A stretch of 64,000 bases of DNA. It comes from Demequina oxidasica (GTDB lineage: Bacteria > Actinomycetota > Actinomycetes > Actinomycetales > Demequinaceae). The notes below the pieces were generated by a model. The model ran no database searches. It was not told the origin of the DNA and saw only the letters and a program-made list of their open reading frames with translations. The DNA lies in NCBI RefSeq assembly GCF_000975115.1, contig NZ_BBRE01000002.1, positions 62,001 through 126,000 of the forward strand. The letters are read 5' to 3'. Position numbers and translations under genes: made by a program. Shown here piece after piece: positions 1-6,651 of this stretch (the first letter of the stretch is position 1; the number at the start of each line of letters is the position of its first letter).

Positions 1-15
1 AGCATCGGCGCCGGT

Positions 16-44
16 TTTGGATGGGGCGCAGAACAGGCTAAAGT
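16..44 (+). promoter_or_regulatory. Predicted promoter of tRNA-Gln
   Basis: A -35-like TTTGGA (16-21) and a -10 TAAAGT (39-44) are separated by 17 nt and lie 32 bases before the tRNA. A GCCTC/GAGGC inverted repeat (49-73) fills the leader between promoter and tRNA. Confidence 0.5.
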
Positions 45-76
45 AGTGCCTCGGTCCAGCCTTCGGGTGAGGCCAT

Positions 77-148
77 TGGGGTATGGTGTAATTGGCAGCA
101 CGAGTGATTCTGGTTCATTTAGTCTAGGTTCGAGTCCTGGTACCCCAG
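77..148 (+). tRNA. tRNA-Gln (anticodon CTG)
   Basis: The acceptor stem TGGGGTA (77-83) pairs with TACCCCA (141-147), followed by the discriminator G. The anticodon loop TTCTGGT gives CTG, which reads the CAG glutamine codon, and the GGTTCGAGTCC T-arm is intact. The 3' CCA is not encoded (the next bases are CCAT after G), so it must be added after transcription. Confidence 0.95.
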
Positions 149-154
149 CCATCA

Positions 155-181
155 AGACGGCCCGCTTCGGTGGGTCTTTTT
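155..181 (+). terminator. Rho-independent terminator after tRNA-Gln
   Basis: A CCCGC-TTCG-GTGGG hairpin (UUCG-type loop) is followed by C and a run of five T. Confidence 0.7.
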
Positions 182-264
182 GCTGGCCCGACGATTGGCG
201 CGATGTGCCAGCCGTAGGGTAAAGTTTGTTTTCGCATTCACCGCGTAGTTGCGTGAATCGCTAG

Positions 265-340
265 GGCCCCGTTGTGTAGCGGCCTAGCACGCCGCCCTCT
301 CACGGCGGTAGCGCGGGTTCGAATCCCGTCGGGGCTACCA
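265..340 (+). tRNA. tRNA-Glu (anticodon CTC)
   Basis: The acceptor arms GGCCCCG (265-271) and CGGGGCT (330-336) pair over seven positions, one of them G-U. The anticodon stem CCGCC/GGCGG (292-296, 304-308) encloses loop CTCTCAC, giving CTC for GAG codons. Discriminator A and an encoded CCA (338-340) follow. A TAAAGT -10 box at 220-225 is the likely promoter. Confidence 0.95.
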
Positions 341-345
341 AAATT

Positions 346-378
346 CTCCTCACCGCAGTAGCGGTGGGGAGTTTTTTT
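346..378 (+). terminator. Strong rho-independent terminator after tRNA-Glu
   Basis: An 11-bp stem (346-356 with 361-371) with loop AGTA is followed by seven T. It also faces the convergent DCC-protein gene ending at 402. Confidence 0.9.
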
Positions 379-401
379 ATTTCCCGGGTGTCCTGTCGCG
401 G

Positions 402-884
402 TTACGCGAGGTCGTCCAGTGTCGCGAGGCGCGACTTCCACAGCGTCACCAGTTCGCGCGGAGGGACTCCGCACGCAGGGTCCTCCGCATTGACGCGCGA
501 GCGACGGGCAGCGACCGCATCGTAGACGCGGTCGCGCCAGGAACGAGGGACGATGCGCGCAAGAGTTGCCGCTCGCCACGGCCAGCCTAGGCCGCGCAGA
601 ATCGCGATGACCGCGTCGGACTTGGTGAGCACGTGGCCCGCGTTGCCTGGCACAGCACCCCCATCATTGCCAGCGGCGTTGTCTGGAGAGGAGCCGCTAT
701 CCCACAGGACAGTCGTCGAGGCCCCAATGTCCGCTGGCAGCCCGGCGCGCCGAATGGTCTCGCGGCCCACCTCGCCCGCAGAGCCCGCGAGCAGGAAGGC
801 TCCACCGCGGTCGTGCCGGACCAGCCACGAGACAAATCCATTGCACAGCCCACATTCACCGTCAAAGACCACAATTCGTGCCAT
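402..884 (-). CDS. DCC-family thiol-disulfide oxidoreductase-like protein (DUF393)
   Basis: A 160-residue protein. It opens with VVFDGECGLCNGFVSW, the hallmark N-terminus of the DCC/DUF393 family, with a C11-x2-C14 redox motif right after the first beta strand. The family is predicted to be thioredoxin-like; its substrates are generally unknown. No signal peptide is visible, so it is probably cytoplasmic. The central part (roughly residues 60-85) holds a Gly/Asn/Asp-rich insertion that is likely a surface loop. The ATG at 884 is preceded by TAGACT with only six bases between, so the mRNA is probably leaderless. It is divergent from the lipoprotein gene at 975. Family assignment is firm; the physiological role is not. 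Confidence 0.85.
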   Translation of the reverse strand: MARIVVFDGECGLCNGFVSWLVRHDRGGAFLLAGSAGEVGRETIRRAGLPADIGASTTVLWDSGSSPDNAAGNDGGAVPGNAGHVLTKSDAVIAILRGLGWPWRAATLARIVPRSWRDRVYDAVAARRSRVNAEDPACGVPPRELVTLWKSRLATLDDLA

Positions 885-890
885 GCCTCA

Positions 891-919
891 AGTCTAGGGT
901 CGCGCAGCTAGTTCGCTAA
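891..919 (-). promoter_or_regulatory. Leaderless promoter of the DCC-family gene
   Basis: On the minus strand TTAGCG (914-919), a 17-nt spacer and TAGACT (891-896) are followed by six bases and the ATG at 884. This geometry places the transcription start at or next to the start codon. Confidence 0.6.
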
Positions 920-934
920 TGCCTGGTATTTCGC

Positions 935-940
935 TAGGGT
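935..940 (+). promoter_or_regulatory. -10 box of the septum-formation lipoprotein gene
   Basis: TAGGGT lies 34 bases before the chosen ATG. Together with the GGGGGAG ribosome-binding site at 964-970 it argues for the start at 975 rather than the upstream in-frame GTG at 945, which sits only four bases after the -10 box. Confidence 0.4.
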
Positions 941-974
941 CGAAGTGATTCCAGCAACACCGAGGGGGAGTGCT

Positions 975-1607
975 ATGCGCATGAAGCGTGAACGATCCAG
1001 TCCAGATGCCGATCGCTGCGTGGAACCCTCGAGCGCAGCACGGGAGAGGGTTGGCATTGTCGGGGCGATGGGCGTGGCGGTCGCGATCGTCTTGGCGGGG
1101 TGCGCGCCGACTGCGTCTGGGCCAGACCTCGCCCTCAGCCATACGGTAGGCGGCGAGGCGTCCGCTGGGGACTCGACGCCGCCTGTCGAGGCATCGACTG
1201 TGCGTCCCGAACCCCCCGCGAGCGAGCCGCCGGTTCCACACGCATCGGTCGACGCCCCACGGGCAATGGAGGTGGGCGACTGCCTCAACAAGGTGGCCGT
1301 AGATGAGCTGGGGTTGCCCATTCCTCAGTACATTGATTGCGATCAGCCCCACATGTTCGAGGTGACGGCGGTCGTTGACGCCGTGAGTGAGGTGTCGGCA
1401 TTCAATTTCGAAGCGATTGATGACGCCCGCAAGGCACATTGCCGCAATGAGTACGAGTCGTACACCGGCCGGGACTCGCGCGACATGGGCAATGCCTTCG
1501 GTTGGGACCAGCTCTCTGAGCGGGCCTGGGATGCCGGTGAGACCAGTTATTCCTGCTATGCCACCGCGCCTGGGTTCGGGGACCTGACGGGCTCCGTCGC
1601 GTCGTAG
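975..1607 (+). CDS. Septum-formation-family lipoprotein
   Basis: A 210-residue predicted lipoprotein. A basic N-terminus leads into a hydrophobic stretch ending in the lipobox LAGC, so Cys43 would be lipidated after cleavage. A Pro/Ser/Glu-rich tether (about residues 45-95) follows, then a globular domain of the Septum_form type with the conserved pattern GDCLNK, YIDCDQPHMFEV and a late cysteine near SYSCYA; the paired cysteines suggest disulfides outside the cell. Family members in actinobacteria are extracytoplasmic and have been linked to septum formation, but direct functional evidence is thin. The start was chosen for its GGGGGAG site; an in-frame ATG six bases later is possible. It has its own promoter and is not in an operon with the roadblock genes. 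Confidence 0.75.
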   Translation: MRMKRERSSPDADRCVEPSSAARERVGIVGAMGVAVAIVLAGCAPTASGPDLALSHTVGGEASAGDSTPPVEASTVRPEPPASEPPVPHASVDAPRAMEVGDCLNKVAVDELGLPIPQYIDCDQPHMFEVTAVVDAVSEVSAFNFEAIDDARKAHCRNEYESYTGRDSRDMGNAFGWDQLSERAWDAGETSYSCYATAPGFGDLTGSVAS

Positions 1608-1627
1608 CAGCGCGTATCCCACCTTGC

Positions 1628-1639
1628 CGTAACGTTTCG
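1628..1639. promoter_or_regulatory. Near-match to the cellulase operator, upstream of the roadblock operon
   Basis: CGTAACGTTTCG matches the CGAAACGTTTCG palindrome found at the cellulase promoters in 11 of 12 positions. It is followed at 1640-1653 by a second small inverted repeat, AAGGGA-TG-TCCCTT, which could instead be the end signal of the lipoprotein gene. The site lies 249 bases before the next start codon. It could be chance. Confidence 0.3.
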
Positions 1640-1887
1640 AAGGGATGTCCCTTTTGGGCGCATTGCGACGCGGTGAGACATGCGTCACATCGCTCTCATG
1701 GAATCTTTACGTCCTGGTGAACGCTCACTATTGTGGGTTTCGCGGGAACTGAGGGGTTCTCGCCAATCCGCGCGATCCACTGAGGCGAACACCGTCCGGG
1801 GACGTGCCAACGAAACCCACGCCAGTGACGGCAGACCTTTGTCTCCGACTTTGTTATGCGTGCCAACTTATAGATTGAGGAACTCTT

Positions 1888-2253
1888 ATGACTACGCCCA
1901 ACGACTCCGTTTCCCAGGCTCTCGCGATTGACGGCTGCCTCGCCGCAGCGCTGGTGGACTACGACTCCGGCATGACCCTCGCCACGGCAGGCGCTGGCAT
2001 TGACTTGGAGCTCGCCGCAGCAGGTAACACCGAGGTGGTTCGTGCCAAGATGCGCGTGATGGACTCGCTCGGCCTTGACGACAAGATCGAGGACATCCTC
2101 ATCACGCTTGGCAAGCAGTTCCACCTGATCCGCCTTGTCAGTTCCGTGTCGGGTCAGGGGCTCTTCTTCTACGTCGTCCTCGACAAGACGCGCGCGAATC
2201 TCGCGATGGCGCGTCGCCAGCTGCAGACCGTCGAGCAGTCGATTCAGATTTAG
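1888..2253 (+). CDS. Roadblock/LC7-domain protein 1
   Basis: A 121-residue protein that is essentially one roadblock/LC7 domain: CLAAALVDYDSGMTLA (first strands), a central helix, and a second half with FHLIRLVS and GLFFYVVLDKTRANLAMAR. Roadblock proteins dimerise and act as GTPase-activating or scaffolding partners of Ras-like GTPases (MglB for MglA, CvnB for CvnD). It is the first of five tightly spaced genes and is followed by a GTPase gene. The ATG is preceded by GAGGAA at good spacing. A strong hairpin separates it from the GTPase, which may make this product the most abundant of the set. Domain call firm; partner inferred from context. Confidence 0.85.
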   Translation: MTTPNDSVSQALAIDGCLAAALVDYDSGMTLATAGAGIDLELAAAGNTEVVRAKMRVMDSLGLDDKIEDILITLGKQFHLIRLVSSVSGQGLFFYVVLDKTRANLAMARRQLQTVEQSIQI

Positions 2254-2260
2254 GTTGAAC

Positions 2261-2288
2261 GGGTGGCCCGCCCGCGTGTGGGCCACCC
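2261..2288 (+). terminator. Hairpin between roadblock 1 and the GTPase (attenuator-like)
   Basis: Perfect 9-bp arms GGGTGGCCC (2261-2269) and GGGCCACCC (2280-2288) enclose a 10-nt loop. No T-run follows. It sits 7 bases after the roadblock stop and 9 bases before the GTPase ATG, where it could reduce read-through, stabilise the upstream mRNA or mask the weak ribosome-binding region of the GTPase gene. Confidence 0.5.
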
Positions 2289-2297
2289 GACCACACC

Positions 2298-2834
2298 ATG
2301 GAACCTCAGACCTTCAAAGTAGTCGTCGCCGGGCCGTTCGCGTCCGGGAAGACGACGTTTATTGCCTCGGCTGCCGATGGCGACATCATCGGTAGCGAGA
2401 ACGCGATATCGGACTCCACCAAGGCTCTCAAGCAGACCACGACGACAGCGATGGATCACGCCACAATTGAACTCGCTGGCTCCGGCGATCACGTGGGGCT
2501 CTTCGGCACTCCCGGTCAAGAGCGGTTCAGTTTCATGTGGCCCGTACTCGCGCAGGGGATGCATGGCTACCTCATTTTGATTGACGCTAGCCGGCTGCAG
2601 GCTCGGGCACAGTCGCGCAGCATTGTGCGCGCATTCGCTTCCTTCGCCCCACAGGCGCCCATGCTCATCGCAGCTAATCGGTGGGACCCGGAGGCGCTGC
2701 CACGCGCTGAGCTCGCGGAGTTCATCGGCATTGACCCCTCATTAATAGTGAGTTGCGATCCTCGAGACAAGGACCAATGCCACGAGACGGTGGAGAACCT
2801 ACTTCGTTCGATTCGGGTGGGGGAGTCGGCATGA
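2298..2834 (+). CDS. Small Ras-like GTPase of the MglA/CvnD type
   Basis: A 178-residue stand-alone G domain. Motifs in order: G1 GPFASGKTT (P-loop, about residues 12-20), G3 GTPGQERF in place of the usual DxxGQ (about 72-79), and G4 ANRWD (NKxD variant, with Arg for Lys). This is the pattern of the actinobacterial conservon GTPases (CvnD) and the MglA group rather than of translation GTPases. It would cycle between GTP and GDP forms and be controlled by the three roadblock proteins encoded around it. No membrane segment or lipidation motif is visible. Its TGA overlaps the next ATG (ATGA at 2831-2834), implying translational coupling. Confidence 0.85.
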   Translation: MEPQTFKVVVAGPFASGKTTFIASAADGDIIGSENAISDSTKALKQTTTTAMDHATIELAGSGDHVGLFGTPGQERFSFMWPVLAQGMHGYLILIDASRLQARAQSRSIVRAFASFAPQAPMLIAANRWDPEALPRAELAEFIGIDPSLIVSCDPRDKDQCHETVENLLRSIRVGESA

Positions 2835-3214
2835 TCATTCCTAAGCAGGGTCTGCTTGCCTCAGCCCGACTCCGGCGCGCAGTGCCAGGGGTGCACCGTG
2901 TTTTGATTGCGCGCACCGAGGGTCTTCCGGTCTACGACGATGTGCCGTTGGCGCAACGCGACGCGGGTGCGGCGATGACCGCCACGTTGGTAGGACTCGC
3001 AAACAGTGTTGCGATGACCCTCACCGCCAGTTCTTTGCGTTCAGCCGTGGTGAACACCGAATCCGACAGCCTCCTCGTAGTGCCGATTGACGCCGGGCAC
3101 TTAATTGCTGCGCTCGCAAGTCAAGGTACGGACCTGACCCTCCTGACGCGTGAGGCTGAGCTCGTGGCTCAGCAACTTGGTGGTCGCTGGCGTCAGGCGG
3201 CGGTGGGCGCATGA
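2831..3214 (+). CDS. Roadblock/LC7-domain protein 2
   Basis: A 127-residue protein starting at the ATG that overlaps the GTPase stop; an upstream in-frame ATG at 2753 lies inside the GTPase gene and is unlikely. It contains a roadblock core: VPGVHRVLIARTEGLPVYDD, a long central helix (AMTATLVGLANSVAMTL) and LLVVPIDAGHLIAAL. It resembles roadblock 3 next door more than roadblock 1 (shared GVxRVLxAxxxGxPxYDD pattern), suggesting a duplication. The pair could form a heterodimer acting on the GTPase. The function is inferred from context. It is coupled to the next gene by another ATGA overlap. Confidence 0.8.
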   Translation: MIIPKQGLLASARLRRAVPGVHRVLIARTEGLPVYDDVPLAQRDAGAAMTATLVGLANSVAMTLTASSLRSAVVNTESDSLLVVPIDAGHLIAALASQGTDLTLLTREAELVAQQLGGRWRQAAVGA

Positions 3215-3579
3215 TTACCCGTGACACGGTGGCACCTATCGCGCAGGAGTTGCGGGAATTGCCAGGTGTGACTCGAGTGCTCCTCGCAGGGCGAGACGGC
3301 GTGCCCTTTTACGATGATCTACCCCTCGCTGCCCGAGACCATGCCGCAGCTGCCACCGCATCCGCGTTGGGTGTGGGCGCCCTCATCTGTGATGGGGTGA
3401 AGCTCGGTGCGATGGAGGGTGGAGCGGTCTTTGGCAGTCATGGAGTGCTTGTCTACCGTCCACTTGAGTGCAGTTATGTACTGGCAGTGATCGCTAGGAG
3501 CACTGTCGATCTTGCTGATCTGTACCGAAGAATGCGCAAAGAAGCGCGAATTCTGGATCAGGCCGCGCTCAAGGAGTGA
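3211..3579 (+). CDS. Roadblock/LC7-domain protein 3
   Basis: A 122-residue roadblock protein. It shares with its upstream neighbour the opening LPGVTRVLLAGRDGVPFYDDLPLAARD and the mid-protein Ala-rich helix, and ends in a basic helix (LYRRMRKEARILDQ) that could contact a partner or membrane. The ATG overlaps the stop of roadblock 2 (ATGA, 3211-3214), and its own stop overlaps the GTG of the next gene (GTGA, 3576-3579), so four consecutive genes are coupled. No kinase or DUF742 gene of the usual conservon is present on either side. Confidence 0.8.
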   Translation: MITRDTVAPIAQELRELPGVTRVLLAGRDGVPFYDDLPLAARDHAAAATASALGVGALICDGVKLGAMEGGAVFGSHGVLVYRPLECSYVLAVIARSTVDLADLYRRMRKEARILDQAALKE

Positions 3580-3860
3580 CTTCCTCGCGGGGCCAGGTAA
3601 ATGCTGGGGATTCGCGGAGGTTTGCCGCACGACAGAAAATTTCTAGCGACATCCCTCCGCTCGTGCTGGTCCCGCTCGCGGTCGAGGAGGAGTTTTGCCT
3701 CTTCTGGCCCATGAATCTGAGCGTGAATGCTGCCAGCGCGGTGGCCCGCGGGGAATCGATGTGCAAGCTTCCTTTGCGGGTATCGGTGGGTGACCTCTCG
3801 CGTTTCGTGCCGAGGCGTTACGAGCGCTTCACTCTGCGAGTGCGCTACAGCGGCCGCTAG
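3576..3860 (+). CDS. Small protein of unknown function, last gene of the roadblock/GTPase operon
   Basis: A 94-residue protein I do not recognise. The GTG start overlaps the stop of roadblock 3 (GTGA), which is the strongest evidence that it is real. The middle (PPLVLVPLAVEEEFCLFWPMNLSV) looks like two hydrophobic beta strands and the C-terminus (DLSRFVPRRYERFTLRVRYSGR) is strongly basic and strand-like, so a small beta-rich domain is plausible; no signal peptide or transmembrane helix is clear. By position it would be an effector or adaptor of the GTPase. Its stop shares the CTAG tetranucleotide (3857-3860) with the convergent GH9 gene. Possible alternative: a non-coding 3' tail, considered less likely because of the overlap. 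Confidence 0.6.
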   Translation: MTSSRGQVNAGDSRRFAARQKISSDIPPLVLVPLAVEEEFCLFWPMNLSVNAASAVARGESMCKLPLRVSVGDLSRFVPRRYERFTLRVRYSGR

Positions 3861-6415
3861 TTTGTGGCTTTCGTAAGGCGACCCTGCGCCAGCACAAATG
3901 CGACTCCGCCGCTGGCCATCACCAGCGAGATGAGGAGGGCGATCCACATGCTGGGGCCCTCCTCCTCGATCAGTGCGCCGGAGGTCTCCGTTCCCCCAGC
4001 ATCGGTGCCAGCGGCGGCCGTCGCCGCCCCGGCATCGGCTCCTTGGTCCGCGGCGAACGATGCCACCCAACTAAGCGCCGAGTTCCAATTGATAGTGATC
4101 TCATTGGTCGCGAACGATCCGATGTCGTCCACGTAGCAGAACTGCGGCGCACAACCAGTGGAGAACAACCCCGATGCGATGGGGTCCCAGGTGCCCTGGC
4201 TGGCGTTGGGGCCACCCGCGACAGAGCCATGGGGTGGGTGCGGGAGCTCGGGGTTCAGTTGGTTTGCAAACCAGCGCGAGTGTTGATTCTGTGCGTACTC
4301 GGTGCCGTAGCCGGTCACGTAGGACACATTCAGGGCGTTACGGCCCAAGAGATAGTCAAGGCTTTCGAGTGCGCCGTCGCGGTACTTCCCGTCGCCGCTG
4401 AGGTCGTACGCGGTGCCCAACACCACGATGTTGTTGAGGATCTGGCTATTGGAGCCCCACACATACTGATTGGCGGGCAACACCTGACCGAATGGCTGCC
4501 GATCCTGCTCAGCGAGCATGCCATCGGCGCCCGCCAGAACTGAGGCGACCACGGCATCGTGCCCCGGAAGTTCGCTGGGGACGGTGGCCAGATCCATGCG
4601 AGCGAGCGCGGCGACGCTACCCCAGCTAAAGCCCCCCGTGGAGAAGACGTTGCGCTCGTTCAGTGGGGACTCGATCACGTAGTCCTGGTATTCCTGTTCG
4701 CCGGTGGTGAGGTAGAGCTCCGCCGCGGCCCAGTAGAACTCGTCGGAGACGTCCTGGTCTGGATACGCGCCGCCCCCATTGTTGCCGTCGGTGGCGGGAG
4801 CAAACATGTCCGGGTGGGCGAGGGCGGCTGCCCAGGCGGTCCGAGCCGATTCAAGTAGCTGGCCGGCGTAGTCCGGGTTGATCGGCTCGAACAGGCGCGC
4901 GCCCTGAGCCGCAGTTGCGGCGAGGTTCAAGGTGGCTGCCGTTGAGGGGCGGTGGAGGTAACGGGTCTGCGGATCGTCGACCGGGAGCATCGGCAGACCT
5001 GTCCAGCCGTAGTCGTGCATCTTGTGATGCGCCATGCCGGCCAGCTCCTGACCCTGCGGCACCATCATCGACATCATGAAGTCGAGTTCCCACTTAGCCT
5101 CGTCGAGCACATCAGGGATGCCGTTGGCGGATTCGGGAATAGTGAGGGAACCATCGCCCAGGGCGCCCTGCTGGGCCGATGGTGCGGTGAGGCTGCGTTC
5201 GTAGGTCGACAGCAGTTGCGCGGTGGCGATGCCGCCGTTGACGACGTACTTTCCATGGTCGCCGGCGTCGTACCAGCCACCCACGACGTCGAGGGTGTAG
5301 TCGCACGTCCAGGGCTCGCCGTAGATTGGTTTGGGGTTGTCGCCGCCAGTGTTGTCGTCGGCGGGTTGGCACGCCACAGCGTTGTCGCCCTGATTGGTCT
5401 CGGTGCCGCCGGCGGTGCTCACGTGGCCAGGCGCGCGGGCGTACTCCTCGCCCACGAGGGCAGGATCGATGTCAGTGCCCGAACGCGCGAGGTAGAAGTA
5501 CTGCAACGAGTCCTTGCGGAGTTGGGCGTAAGCCTCGGTGCCGATGGTGAACTCGTAGGACGTGGCTCCGTCAGCGCTAAGGGTGTAGGTGCCTGGCGTG
5601 GTGACGTCCGAGAAGTCGATGGTCTGCGTGGCAAGCAGCGTGGACGGATCCGCATTCGCCGGGGTGGCGGTTCCCGATGCCACGGTTTCGGTTTCATTGT
5701 CCAGCGTCCAGTCGACGGGGGAGGCCTGGTCGGTGACAATCGTGGCGTGCTTGGGGCCGTCCGGGAGGTAGCCCACCTGGTTGACGCGCACGCGAGGTCC
5801 GGTTTCCGGGGCATAGGGAGGCAGTACCTTGCCCGCCACGAGCACAACGTTGTCGATGCAGAAGGTCCACGCCTGCGACGCACCTCCAAACTGGAACGCC
5901 ATCTGGCGATCCTCGAAATCCTGGTCGAGCGCGAATCCCACGTCGTAGTGCTGCGTGTCTGCGCCCGCCTGCACTGTCTTATCCAAGACGGTCGCATACG
6001 TCTCCGGGTCTTGCATCAGCGCGCGCACGCCCACCGGTTGACCGTCGGCAGTGTCCGCGCTGATGTCGAAGGACAGCACATAGTCGTCCATGGGCAAGGT
6101 AAACCCGTCCTGGCCCACGATGGCGTCCCAGGGATTCACGGTGGCGCCGGGAACGTCGACGCAGAGCGCTCCCGAGGCGGTATCGATTGATTCGATCAGG
6201 TTCTCGGTTGACCACCAGCTAGTGTCGCCGTCGTCGAAGGTGCCGTTGACAACAAACAAGGCGTCGTCCTCGGCGGCCGATGCTGGGGTGGCACCGAGCA
6301 GGGGAGCGGACCACGCGAGCAGTCCGGTCAGCACCAGTGCCGCTGTGCGGGTGGGCGCCGCCCAGCCGTATGGGCCGCGGTGGTGCAGTGTCGTCTTTGG
6401 CACGTGGTCCTCCAT
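3857..6415 (-). CDS. GH9 cellulase with C-terminal membrane anchor
   Basis: An 852-residue secreted endoglucanase or processive cellulase. Order: signal peptide (about 1-48, ending PASAAE), one CBM4/9-type beta-sandwich (about 52-195, FVVNGTFDDGDTSWW...FCIDNVVLV), an Ig-like CelD_N domain (about 205-300, PRVRVNQVGYLPDGPKHA), then the GH9 barrel. GH9 hallmarks are present: D383-AG-D386 (catalytic base region), the HSRWF...HPPHG histidine motif, and NEITINW with E772 as catalytic acid. The protein ends in SMWIALLISLVMASGGVAFVLAQGRLTKATN, a single transmembrane helix with a short basic tail and no LPxTG, so the enzyme probably stays tethered. Start ATG 6415 follows GGGGGA; a TTG at 6418 is less likely. 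Its nearest relative is the tandem GH9 gene upstream. Confidence 0.93.
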   Translation of the reverse strand: MEDHVPKTTLHHRGPYGWAAPTRTAALVLTGLLAWSAPLLGATPASAAEDDALFVVNGTFDDGDTSWWSTENLIESIDTASGALCVDVPGATVNPWDAIVGQDGFTLPMDDYVLSFDISADTADGQPVGVRALMQDPETYATVLDKTVQAGADTQHYDVGFALDQDFEDRQMAFQFGGASQAWTFCIDNVVLVAGKVLPPYAPETGPRVRVNQVGYLPDGPKHATIVTDQASPVDWTLDNETETVASGTATPANADPSTLLATQTIDFSDVTTPGTYTLSADGATSYEFTIGTEAYAQLRKDSLQYFYLARSGTDIDPALVGEEYARAPGHVSTAGGTETNQGDNAVACQPADDNTGGDNPKPIYGEPWTCDYTLDVVGGWYDAGDHGKYVVNGGIATAQLLSTYERSLTAPSAQQGALGDGSLTIPESANGIPDVLDEAKWELDFMMSMMVPQGQELAGMAHHKMHDYGWTGLPMLPVDDPQTRYLHRPSTAATLNLAATAAQGARLFEPINPDYAGQLLESARTAWAAALAHPDMFAPATDGNNGGGAYPDQDVSDEFYWAAAELYLTTGEQEYQDYVIESPLNERNVFSTGGFSWGSVAALARMDLATVPSELPGHDAVVASVLAGADGMLAEQDRQPFGQVLPANQYVWGSNSQILNNIVVLGTAYDLSGDGKYRDGALESLDYLLGRNALNVSYVTGYGTEYAQNQHSRWFANQLNPELPHPPHGSVAGGPNASQGTWDPIASGLFSTGCAPQFCYVDDIGSFATNEITINWNSALSWVASFAADQGADAGAATAAAGTDAGGTETSGALIEEEGPSMWIALLISLVMASGGVAFVLAQGRLTKATN

Positions 6416-6466
6416 CAAACTTCCCCCGCCGGGTTGCCCCGGACGCGCTTCTTCGCACGTCTTGGC

Positions 6467-6472
6467 ACCCTA
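6467..6472 (-). promoter_or_regulatory. -10 box of the membrane-anchored GH9 gene
   Basis: On the minus strand TAGGGT lies two bases downstream of the 12-bp operator, so the operator occupies the -35/-10 spacer. About 50 nt of untranslated leader precede the ATG. Confidence 0.5.
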
Positions 6473-6474
6473 CA

Positions 6475-6486
6475 CGAAACGTTTCG
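6475..6486. promoter_or_regulatory. Cellulase operator 1 (perfect palindrome)
   Basis: CGAAACGTTTCG is a perfect 12-bp palindrome with the central CG typical of LacI-family operators. The same sequence recurs at the GH5 promoter and, with one mismatch, at the second GH9 promoter. The position between -35 and -10 predicts repression. Confidence 0.75.
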
Positions 6487-6572
6487 TTTTTCTCCAGGCC
6501 CGTCGTTGATCGAGCTGTTTCTGTGACCTGACTGTGATTCGCTGGCGCGAAGACCTGTGATCTACATGCGTG

Positions 6573-6606
6573 GCGGCGCAGGTCGGCGTGTGCCGGCCTG
6601 CGCCGC
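6573..6606 (-). terminator. Hairpin terminator downstream of the CBM2-bearing GH9 gene
   Basis: Ten-bp arms (6573-6582 with 6597-6606) extended by an inner TCGGC/GCCGG stem form a very stable hairpin 46 bases after the GH9 stop. There is no clear T-run, so it may act as an RNA-end stabiliser as much as a terminator. Confidence 0.6.
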
Positions 6607-6651
6607 TCTAGTGACAGGGGCATCGGCCGCGATGCATGTAGTGGCCGACGC

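Noticed and set aside
4952..6190. A 412-codon forward frame opposite the first GH9 gene
   Set aside because: Its composition (His/Val/Arg/Gly rich) is that of an antisense shadow, and the GH9 reading is unambiguous.
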